Part shown: positions 11,551 through 19,740 of the stretch, piece by piece | Position numbering within the stretch: the stretch's first letter is position 1 | How the letters are laid out: each line of letters opens with the position of its first letter | Origin: Ostrinia nubilalis | Taxonomy: Eukaryota > Arthropoda > Insecta > Lepidoptera > Crambidae | Direction: 5' to 3' | Length of the DNA stretch: 64,000 nt | NCBI RefSeq assembly: GCF_963855985.1 | Contig: NC_087099.1 | Coordinates: forward strand, 2,696,001 to 2,760,000 | Translations under genes and position numbers: made by a program | The notes under the pieces: model-generated | Seen by the model: only the letters and a program-made list of their open reading frames with translations | What the model was told of the DNA's origin: nothing | The model's database searches: none

Positions 11551-12962
11551 TAGGGTAAACCAGAGAGTGATTGCCCACTGGTAGTGATTGCCCGCTTTAA
11601 GAATAATATTGTCAGGTGCTGACTTTGAATTACTCTAGTTAGATTTGAATTTACTAAGTAGATGGCTCCGAGATCAATGTAGTTACAGTAGATTTAAAAT
11701 TTACAATAGGAAGTCTAAAAAAACAGTTATGGCGGATTTTGTCAAGACGGGTGAAAATGTTACTCAAACTGGTAAAGACTTTAACAATTTTACTAAGGAG
11801 TTACTTGCTTAGAGGTTAAATTTTTTTTGCAAGTCACTTAATATTCAACTAATGGTGTATAGTCATGATGAAATTACAAGTGTTTTCTTCATTATCAATG
11901 AAAATAACTGATAAAATTGGATTTCTAACGGTCATTTTAACGGTGGGTAATCACTGCACGTAAATCTGTATATTTTTAGTTATTGCCCACCATCATTTCA
12001 GTTATTGCCATATGTTAATGTATAGTTATTGCCCAGGGCGATTATTATTAGAGTGTTGCCACCATGCAGTAGCAGTGTTTAAGTTGCTCATTGCTAGACT
12101 TGTGTTGCAATTTACAGGCATAAATATTAAAATGGCTTTTAATGTTTCATTTTCAGTATGCCAAAGACTCCAAAAGTTCAATATAGCATGGAAAATTTGC
12201 AAAAAGCGATCAAAGCTGTACAAGATGTATCCAACAATTTATCTACAAGATAAATTGCTGAAAAATATGGTTTATCTTGAAAAAATTGATAAAAATTCAA
12301 ACGCAAATACAAAAAATGAAAATCCTACCTTAAATCTACTAGTGAAAATGTTAATTGTAAGGAAATAGATACACCTTTAGGGAAGAATAACCAAAAGCTA
12401 ATTGAACATTCTGAGCAACCACTTGAACTGATATCAAAGAAGATAAAAAAATAGATACATATAAAATTTACATATAAAATTCAAATTTTTGCGTCATCTA
12501 TGTTTTGAAGTAGAGATGATTCTGTCTCTACCGATTCTGACTCATCAACATCAGCTCAAGAAATATTTGATAATATGTTAATAAGGCCAAACGTAATTTA
12601 TTTTGATGAAGACTGTACTACTAGAATTTAAGTTTGATGTTTTGTTTTGTTTATTTAAAGCCTATTTTGTCATTTTAAAATTGATTATTTTGTTTTAAGA
12701 TACTGGGCAATTACTGTGCTTTGATGTGGGCAATTAGTGTAAGTAATGGGCAATGACTGTACTTTTTGGAGGATTTTAAATTTATTTCAATATTTTCTAA
12801 GTTACGTAAGTTTTAACTAAAAACTGTTAATATTCTGTTTAACAGTTTATTGAGTTATAAGAAAAAAGTCATAAATGGTCGATAATTAAAATACTTTCTT
12901 TAATTTTTCATCTCAATGTCTTTGAAATCTTTAAGTGGGCAATAGCTATACGGTTTACCCTA
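11551..12962. mobile_element. decayed pogo-like DNA transposon with reiterated ATTGCCCAC motifs
   Basis: TA lies at both boundaries (11551-11552 and 12961-12962). It is followed inward by GGGTAAACC on the left and its complement GGTTTACCC on the right; a second shared block ATTGCCCACT sits 8 bp further in. Inside are about ten copies of (T/A)NATTGCCCAC. The left copies at 11568, 11585, 11980, 12001 and 12024 point one way; those at 12701, 12726, 12746 and 12935 point the other; one inverted TGATTACCCACC sits at 11942-11953. A psq-type helix-turn-helix remnant starts at 12158, and TA duplication plus psq suggests the pogo group of Tc1/mariner. The coding part is shortened and full of stops, so it is non-autonomous. 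Confidence 0.7.
12158..12280 (+). pseudogene. pogo-like transposase N-terminus (HTH_psq remnant)
   Basis: From the ATG at 12158 the frame reads MPKTPKVQYSMENLQKAIKA, then VQDVSNNLSTR, a TAA stop, IAEKYGLS and a TGA stop. The order 'ENL-KAI-AV...IAEKYGLS' is the pattern of the psq helix-turn-helix that pogo-class transposases use to bind their ends. The ATG directly follows TTTTCAGT, which looks like a 3' splice site. A second piece near 12515-12631, reading about SVSTDSDSSTSAQEIFDNML to a stop, may be the C-terminal tail. The catalytic DDD core is absent, so the gene is broken by deletion and at least two stops. A longer open frame over the same bases is an accident of another frame. Confidence 0.55.
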
Positions 12963-14666
12963 TAAAATACTTATTAAAATGTGTATTCATAAGTTCTCAG
13001 TCTTACGAGTATCATTATTCTTTCAATAGTCCCAAATCTCTCCCAGTCGCGGCCGCGGCGTTGCAAGACCTCTAATCCACACGATGAATATTTCACTTCG
13101 ATATCTTTGTACATCATTCGGTATTACCGCCATAGGAGGGTTTTAAAATTTATGAGCGATTACGTAAACGCTTCTTTCACTTCGCACGAGGATAACCCAC
13201 AACAAAGGGATATATCGATCGGGAGACTGAAAGAAAGATAAATCTTTTATAAAGTTACGTTATTACTGAAACAAGCGTTTGTCCATTTGGGCTCATTTTA
13301 TTTGATAGATGATTATTTTTCAATTTTCAGTTAGTCGTTTTTGGTAATATCTAGTTAACGTTCATTCCATGCCAAATGATTTTAACACTTTGTCCTTCCA
13401 GTCCCATGATCATAATAGTCGGCCTCGTTATGATTATCCAAAAACCCAACAACCCCAAATACGAACAAGAATTTTGTAAATATACAGGTGCTTATTTAAG
13501 TAAAAGCTCTGCTAAAGGCTAAGTGGGAAAAAGCTTAACAAACATCATGCTCTTCACATGCGACGAATCTAACACAGCTCCAGAGATATTGTCAGTCAAG
13601 GCGCATCTCCAGACAAAGAAGCGCGCGAAGTCAACCGGAAGTGAGGCAATGTAGCAGCAATCCGACGCGACTCCGCTCCATTTCCGGTAAGCAAATGAGG
13701 CTGCTCGCTCGGATTAGACATGAGGTGCCTGGGGATCAGCAAATATAGTCGCGATCTATGCCAAGTCGAGCATGAAATAAGTTCAGGTTATGTAAGGACA
13801 GAATTTTTCATATGATGCCTTGGTACTCGAAGTTTTGAGAGATTTTAGCATAAAAATAAAAACTATTTGTTGAATAATACAAAATGATAGAGTTTTTATA
13901 TCAATGTGCACATTGAACAAATGATGAATACTTAACACGTAATTTTCAAGAAAAATTCTTCTGGCCAGGCGTTTCCACAGGACAATTAAAAAAATATCGT
14001 TATCATCAAAGCCATTTAATCCACTATGGTATCACGGCGACAAAATCACATCAATTAAGCAACTACTGTTGAGGTGTTAAACCGTAAGACAAACTTATTA
14101 AACACTTAGCCGCCACCAGACGTCCACCGGAGCGTGACAAGGGTGGCCGGGACTTATTGCACGAACTTGCGTGTCGAATGGTCTCCAGAAACTGCCTAAT
14201 GACCGCCCGGGATGGGCTGCGAAAGGAAAATTGTTCCCTTTCAGTTCCGAAAGAACCCGAATATTTCACTGTTAAGGGTTACGTCGTGGTTCTTTTCTTA
14301 TGTGTGCGGTTTAACAAGTATAATAATAATTTCTTTTTCCTACAGACACATCAATTACCTAGGCCCAAACTAAGAATAGTTGGACTATGGCCACTTTATA
14401 AAACAAATAAGTAATTGTTTACGCAATCAACATCTGCTTCAACATTGTACTAAGAAACGCGTTACATTTCAGTTGCAACAAAAACACAGACAGTTGCCAC
14501 TTTTTTTTTTGTTTGAAAAGTTCTTTGAATAGTTTATGTCACTCAGGTTTAAAAAATCTTTTTAGCTGGTACAAATCCAAACTTTCACGTTTCAAACGGA
14601 TAGTGATACTCGCCGGTGTTGATTGAACAAAGCCGACAACGTTGACGAGGGAATGAAATTTAAAAT
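12963..14666. other. non-coding stretch, no firm gene
   Basis: GC-richer parts lie at about 13610-13740 and 14100-14270. The first contains a donor-like CCGGTAAGC, but no partner exon is evident. Open frames over 14063-14414 exist on both strands and match nothing I recognise. Confidence 0.3.
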
Positions 14667-14669
14667 CGA

Positions 14670-14694
14670 TTTATTTATTTATTTATTTATTTAT
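14670..14694 (-). repeat. (AAAT)n LINE 3' tail
   Basis: About six TTTA units on the plus strand lie immediately beyond the LINE's 3' UTR (TTCAAGG junction). Short tandem-repeat tails of this kind terminate CR1-like LINEs and here mark the insertion's 3' end. Confidence 0.8.
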
Positions 14695-15115
14695 TCAAGG
14701 AAAATCTACAGCATATTCTTATAATAATTACAAGTATCATGCTTAAATTATATAGCAAGTAATGCCAATTACAGGTTTTCCTTAGTTACATAGTAAACTA
14801 AATGCGACTCGGATACAATGATCACAGTAGGTCTGTATATCTAACAGTAGATAGATGTTGTACTACTATAAATTTTTTATTACTATTCTATGCAAATAAA
14901 TGTTTGAATTCAAATTTGAAGTATTTATATTTACTTAAGCTTAAATTGTAAACAATATTATCACACTATATATATAACGCAACAACGCCACAATTCAGCA
15001 CGCGACTTAAAGAAAACATTCCAACATTACAAGCCCCGCGATTGGAGGTGTATTTGATAACAGTACTTATTCATTAAATGTTAGGTAAGAAAGTACAAAA
15101 TAAAAAAAAAAGGAG

Positions 15116-18037
15116 TTAGGAATTTAATAAGATCTTCACGACAGATTCCTTAAACTTTCTCTTTGAACCTATAAAGGGGTCGATAGCTTGAAATAAATCA
15201 TTATAGTTGCGAGCCAGTCTAGTGAGCACTGCATTGCGACCGTATTCCGTGCGATGGTGAGGGACATGCAGCAGCGCGGTGTGGCGGGTGCGGCGCGCGG
15301 GCACGCGCAGCGCCACGCCCGCCAGCAGCTCGGCGCAGTCCAGGCGCGCGCGCAGCACGTCGTGCAGCAACCCCATGTCTAGCACGTGGCGCCGCTCCTC
15401 CAGGGTCAGCAGATTGTGCGCTCGGCAATTATCCGTGTAGTCGCTTATTGACGTTTTAGTAATATAATTCAGATGTTTCAGAAATCTTTTTTGTAAACGT
15501 TCTAACCTTGTTATGTGTATAGAAAAGAACGGAGACCATATTGGGCTTGCATATTCCAATGTACTTCTTACGTAGGCAAAGTATAGGCTTTTAAGACAGA
15601 TAGGAGACCTAAATGGTTTACAATTGCGGATCACAAAACCCAAACCACGAAATGCTTTATCTATTATATGATCTATGTGAGATACAAATGACATCTTTTC
15701 GTCTAGCCAAACACCCAGATCTCGGACTATGTGAGCCCTTTCAATGATGATATTATTGAAGTGGTAGTTATATATAATAGTATTTTTGCGTCGCGTATAG
15801 CTTATAACCTGACATTTCTGTATGTTTACTGTTATTCTATTCTTTTCATAGTATGTGTATAAGCGGTTGAGATCGTCCTGCAGGAGTTTACAGTCATCAA
15901 TAGATTTTATGGAAAGATATATTTTTTTATCATCTGCATAAAGTAAATGCTGTGAGTGTCTTATTGATTTATATACGTCATATATATACGCGTTGTAAAA
16001 TAATGGGCCAATATGTGAGCCTTGGGGAATTCCCGACGGGATGGTTATATATTCTGATCTCTTGCCAGCCATAACAACCGCCTGAGAACGGTTTTTTAGG
16101 TAGGATTCGACCCATCGCAGTAAGTCGCCATGAATACCTAGCTCCTGTAGTTTAAAGAGCAGGATGGAATGATCCACCCGATCAAACGCCTTTTCATAGT
16201 CTGTATATATCACATCAACCTGACCACCCCCCTCCATACGAGTTAAAACATGATTAGAGAAGCAAGCTAGATTAGATATAGTTGAGCGGCACTGCAAAAA
16301 TCCGTGCTGCGCGGAAGAAATCTGTTTGGAAATTAAAGGATAGATATGTGATAAGACAATTTTTTCAAACATTTTGCTGAGTGTGTTTAATATTGAAATT
16401 GGTCTGTAGTTACTTATTATTGTTTTTGAGCCTTTTTTGAATATTGGTATTATATGCGCTTGCTTCCATAATGTTGGAAAAACACATTCACGAAGAGAAC
16501 GATTGAACAGTAATGTAACAGGTAACACAAGGCTGTCCGCGCAGCTGACCAGGTATATTGGAGGTATGCCGTCACAGCCGGGTCCCTTCGATTTATCAAG
16601 AGTTTTCAGATATCTCAATACAGTCTCCTCCCTTATGACTATTGAGCTAATGTGATCAGATAAATGTAGTTCCGCCATATGATTATTATCGTGCAAACCG
16701 CGTGAAGAGGTATCAGGTTGAGTGAAAACACTTTCAAAAAATGTGTTGAAAGCGTTACAAATATTTTGAGTGTCTGTTACCTTGGCACCGTTGATAACAA
16801 AGGAATTTGGATATGCCGACCCTTTTCTTTTTGATTTTATGTAAGTCCAAAAATATTTGGGGTTATTAATTATGTTATTTTCCGAATTTATTATGAATTT
16901 GTTGTAACATTGTTTAAAGATTCGCCGTTGCCTACGTCTCAGCATGGCAAACTCGTCGTAGTCCCGCGGATTGTTAGATTTTTTCCATTTCAAGTGAGCT
17001 TTTGTTTTTTCTTTGATAATATTAATTAACGCCTTACTATACCATATGGGGTAGTTTGTTGAGGATCTCTTGACATATGTGGGTATAAATAAATTAATAC
17101 TTTCATTTAACATAGCGTAAAAATAACTCAACGATTCGTCCGTTGATCCCGATTTCAGTAACACGGACCAATCGCACTTGTTGAGGAACTTTTTTATTCC
17201 GTCATAGTCCCCCTTTCTAAAATTATATCGAGTTTGCTCACAATCTGTTAGAGGTGTTATATTTAAGTCTAAGATGTCGATCATTAATGAAGGATGATAA
17301 CGATCCTCTAGTACAAGTGAGTGACTCTGCTTGCTGATATTCAATGTAAAGTTGCTAAAACACAGGTCAAGGATACGGCCCAAGCTATTTTTCACATAAT
17401 TATATTGTTGTAGCCCCATGTAACCAAGATTTTCAACAAAGGTAACAGCAATGTTTTGGTTTCCTAGTGGACTTTGATTGCTTATTACACTATGAGAATC
17501 GCTCCATTGTAAGTGAGAAAAATTAAAGTCTCCCAGTAGTATATAAATATCATTAGGAAAAATGTCTAGCATGCCTGATAAGTTATTGTGTATATTTTCT
17601 AACTGTTCAGATAAATTATTAATTTTTGGAGGTATGTAAGTTAATATTATGTGTAAGTTACTATGTAACTTGAGCGCGCGGCCAGGTACAGACACACACA
17701 TAAGTTCGGCCGTGTCACAGGACCACTCGGTACGTAGGTATGCACATAATGTACGCCGAATGCAAATCATAATTCCACCACCTGTGTTTTTACCGCTAAT
17801 ACATAAGTCGCGGTCGCGACGAAAAACCTCATATCTATCGTCGCACAATTCAGAGTCAAATATGTCGCTCTGCAACCAGGTCTCCGTGAATATTAATATG
17901 TCGTAGTCATTTATAAGTATGTTATTGTATAGTTGTAAACATTTTGACCTAAGACCACGGACGTTTTGATAAAAAATATTAAGTTTTGTAGAATCGAATT
18001 TATATGAAGTTTTGATGTCTAATACATGTAGTTGCAT
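15116..18037 (-). CDS. LINE ORF2: endonuclease-reverse transcriptase (973 aa)
   Basis: The protein nicks chromosomal DNA and reverse-transcribes the element's RNA at the nick. An APE-type endonuclease covers about residues 18-260: QNVRGLRSK with Asn25, TETWL with Glu52, LLGDFN near 168-172, and RYHPSL with His248. A linker runs to about 470. Reverse transcriptase spans roughly 470-760: SNYRPIS near 542, TDYEKAFD with Asp613, GIPQGSHIGPLF near 669, and the catalytic LYADD at 699-703. The C-terminal region is arginine-rich and coded by a strikingly GC-rich patch (15230-15420) unlike the AT-rich rest, as is common in such insect elements. The start is firm because a TAA stop directly precedes the ATG. 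The frame has no stop, so the enzyme could be functional. It is transcribed with ORF1 on the same minus-strand RNA. Confidence 0.93.
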   Translation of the reverse strand: MQLHVLDIKTSYKFDSTKLNIFYQNVRGLRSKCLQLYNNILINDYDILIFTETWLQSDIFDSELCDDRYEVFRRDRDLCISGKNTGGGIMICIRRTLCAYLRTEWSCDTAELMCVSVPGRALKLHSNLHIILTYIPPKINNLSEQLENIHNNLSGMLDIFPNDIYILLGDFNFSHLQWSDSHSVISNQSPLGNQNIAVTFVENLGYMGLQQYNYVKNSLGRILDLCFSNFTLNISKQSHSLVLEDRYHPSLMIDILDLNITPLTDCEQTRYNFRKGDYDGIKKFLNKCDWSVLLKSGSTDESLSYFYAMLNESINLFIPTYVKRSSTNYPIWYSKALINIIKEKTKAHLKWKKSNNPRDYDEFAMLRRRQRRIFKQCYNKFIINSENNIINNPKYFWTYIKSKRKGSAYPNSFVINGAKVTDTQNICNAFNTFFESVFTQPDTSSRGLHDNNHMAELHLSDHISSIVIREETVLRYLKTLDKSKGPGCDGIPPIYLVSCADSLVLPVTLLFNRSLRECVFPTLWKQAHIIPIFKKGSKTIISNYRPISILNTLSKMFEKIVLSHIYPLISKQISSAQHGFLQCRSTISNLACFSNHVLTRMEGGGQVDVIYTDYEKAFDRVDHSILLFKLQELGIHGDLLRWVESYLKNRSQAVVMAGKRSEYITIPSGIPQGSHIGPLFYNAYIYDVYKSIRHSQHLLYADDKKIYLSIKSIDDCKLLQDDLNRLYTYYEKNRITVNIQKCQVISYTRRKNTIIYNYHFNNIIIERAHIVRDLGVWLDEKMSFVSHIDHIIDKAFRGLGFVIRNCKPFRSPICLKSLYFAYVRSTLEYASPIWSPFFSIHITRLERLQKRFLKHLNYITKTSISDYTDNCRAHNLLTLEERRHVLDMGLLHDVLRARLDCAELLAGVALRVPARRTRHTALLHVPHHRTEYGRNAVLTRLARNYNDLFQAIDPFIGSKRKFKESVVKILLNS

Positions 18038-18582
18038 TTACCAATTGAGTATCAAGTATCAAAGAAAAATAAAGTAGTTGCTTCTTACCCTTAACGCTTA
18101 TACTCACATACAAATAAAGGCGGATGTCCCGCGGCAAGGTCGCAATGCAGTACGTACACGTTTTAAATATTGAAAATAGTCGGCTACACGATAAAATATG
18201 ACAGGCTACGCAAACATACAACTCATTATAGGTTCCTATTTGTAAAATTTTATGCAATATGTCGTGTAATAACAGATTAATACGGTACAATCTAACGTAA
18301 ATATGCTTTTGAAAGACATTATGGTATTTGTGATATGAAAAACATGTCAATAGACTGCTCATAGTTATTAGTAAGTGGCAAACGCAGTAATTCAAGTAAT
18401 TAACTGTGACTACATCCGCATAGCTATGATGTGAATACACTATTGGACAAAATAATATGTTAAATAAGAAATATAAGTAGGTTATGTAAAAGTTGATACA
18501 ATTTTGGCGATACAAAACCATACACTTTACACATAATATAAAGGATACTATTTCCAGCACCAATTCACTTGTTTTGTCTAAG
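18038..18582 (-). other. inter-ORF spacer of the LINE
   Basis: 545 bp lie between the ORF1 stop and the ORF2 ATG. The stretch is AT-rich. An open frame of 240 codons crosses it in another phase and overlaps the end of ORF1. It starts inside ORF1 at MAKPGKQRRR, is hydrophobic and low-complexity, and shows no domain, so I regard it as accidental. A spacer this long makes simple stop-restart translation of ORF2 unlikely. Confidence 0.6.
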
Positions 18583-19410
18583 TCACTTGATCTTGCTGAT
18601 ATCTTCAATTGTTCTAATGTGAACAGGCGGGTGGGTGTCATCTTTCCTGGTAAAAATCTTCCCATATTTGACCCATACATAACGGTAACCATTCTTCTTC
18701 GTTGCTTCCCTGGCTTTGCCAAATAACATCTTATTGAGTGGTGTCAGATGTTCATTGACATATATTTGTCTAGGCTCACCAGGCAATCCGATGTCAACTG
18801 TTGTCAAACCGCGATTTCTACGGATACCTGAGATGATGCTGTCACGAATTAAGGTAGACCTCAATTTAGCCACTATTACTTTGGGTTTATCCAGTAGTTT
18901 AGAGCGGGGTTCCACACGATTAATCGAGATGATGTCTTCCAGGGCCAACTGACACTTTGCGATGTTGCTGATTTTCAGTAGATAATCTCTCAAGTCTTCG
19001 TTAGTCTTCTGCGGTAAGCCGGTAATTTCCAAGTTTGCCAATCTTTCTCTTTGCTGGTGGGTATTTAACTCAAATTGCAGATCATTGACTTTGTTACGTA
19101 ACTGACGGATATCTTCCCCGATGTTGTTAACTTTGGTTACTTCGGATGCAATTGACTGAATTTTCTGGACATTTTCATCTTGTCTTCCTGAGTGGTAGTT
19201 CAAGGAATCCTGAAGGGCCTGAATATCTCCTTCCGTTGTTTTCTTAAAACTTTTCAGCTCCGATTTTAATTGGTTTTGTTCCGCAATTATTTTGTTTGAG
19301 GTTATTTGTAATCCACTGAGTTGATCTTTAAGTTGAGACATGATTTCTTCTTTCATTTTATTCATGTTTGTAGTCTGAGCAACACTGAAATCTTTAAGAA
19401 AAGACATCAT
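18583..19410 (-). CDS. LINE ORF1: coiled coil plus baculovirus-FP-like domain
   Basis: ORF1 proteins coat the LINE RNA. From the ATG at 19410 the 275-residue product has a coiled coil over about residues 10-105 (heptad-like runs such as KMKEEIMSQLKDQL and IRQLRNKVNDLQFEL). A C-terminal region from about 110 reads LEITGLPQ...RVEPRS...YVNEHLTPLNKMLFGKAREA...YRYVWVKYGKIFTRK. This order matches the FP25K-like C-terminal fold found in many arthropod LINE ORF1 proteins and in the baculovirus FP protein. The frame is open upstream of this ATG to 19548 (46 more codons, including SLRDHDNDSQIAYGKRK), where an in-frame TAA sits. The true protein was probably longer, and this copy's first coding part is cut off by that stop. 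Confidence 0.85.
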   Translation of the reverse strand: MMSFLKDFSVAQTTNMNKMKEEIMSQLKDQLSGLQITSNKIIAEQNQLKSELKSFKKTTEGDIQALQDSLNYHSGRQDENVQKIQSIASEVTKVNNIGEDIRQLRNKVNDLQFELNTHQQRERLANLEITGLPQKTNEDLRDYLLKISNIAKCQLALEDIISINRVEPRSKLLDKPKVIVAKLRSTLIRDSIISGIRRNRGLTTVDIGLPGEPRQIYVNEHLTPLNKMLFGKAREATKKNGYRYVWVKYGKIFTRKDDTHPPVHIRTIEDISKIK

Positions 19411-19551
19411 TTCCTGGCGTAGTTTAGAGATTTCTGCACTGCACTCTGATTCTGGTTGTTTACGCTTGCCGTATGCAATTTGCGAGTCATTATCGTGATC
19501 GCGTAAAGAATAATTTTTGACAAAGTCCTCTAAAAATTGATGACGCTTTTA

Positions 19552-19713
19552 ATCTGCAGCGTTACAATGTGAATGACATAATTCGTCACTATACCACCAA
19601 ATGTAAAAAATTGGTTTCAACGTTCTGTCTGACTTGACTTCTAAAGGATCAATGCACACATACTCGTAGCACATGCTGCGATCGTTCAAGCGATCATTAT
19701 AAATTCCACATGT
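19552..19713 (-). pseudogene. possible decayed zinc-finger N-terminus of LINE ORF1
   Basis: Directly upstream of the TAA at 19549-19551 and in frame with ORF1, 54 codons are open. They contain CGIYNDRLND...MCYEYVCIDPLEV...WWYSDELCHSHCNAAD. The spacing of Cys/His and the late Trp recall the PHD-type fingers that often precede the coiled coil in FP-type ORF1 proteins, with some ligands lost. TAA could be a single-base change from CAA (Gln). It is short enough to be chance, hence the low confidence. Confidence 0.35.
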
Positions 19714-19740
19714 TTATTTTCCTTAACACTATAGGTACAA

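Larger units (their letters stand above)
14667..19720 (-). mobile_element. nearly full-length two-ORF non-LTR retrotransposon (LINE)
   Basis: Read on the minus strand, the order is: a possible zinc-finger-coding start (19713-19552), ORF1 with coiled coil and FP-like domain, a 545-bp spacer, ORF2 with endonuclease and reverse transcriptase, a 3' UTR of about 420 bp, and an (AAAT)n tail ending at 14670. ORF2 is uninterrupted, which implies recent activity. ORF1 has one in-frame stop (19549-19551) near its N-terminus. Its clade is in the CR1/Jockey range; the tetranucleotide tail fits CR1-like or Daphne-like elements better than a poly(A) tail would. The 5' boundary is uncertain and no target-site duplication was recognised. 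Confidence 0.85.

Noticed and set aside
12012..12368. 118-codon plus-strand open frame in the pogo-like element
   Set aside because: It overlaps the psq-HTH remnant in another phase; only the other phase shows the helix-turn-helix pattern.
13610..13740. Donor-like CCGGTAAGC as a host 5' exon
   Set aside because: A single donor-like string without start, frame or partner acceptor is not enough.
14063..14414. Short frames near 14.1-14.4 kb as exons
   Set aside because: Open on both strands, no domain, no paired splice sites; left as unassigned.
18000..18722. 240-codon minus-strand open frame between LINE ORF1 and ORF2
   Set aside because: It starts inside ORF1 in another phase and runs through an AT-rich spacer. 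Its peptide is low-complexity and matches no retrotransposon domain, so an accidental frame is the simpler explanation.
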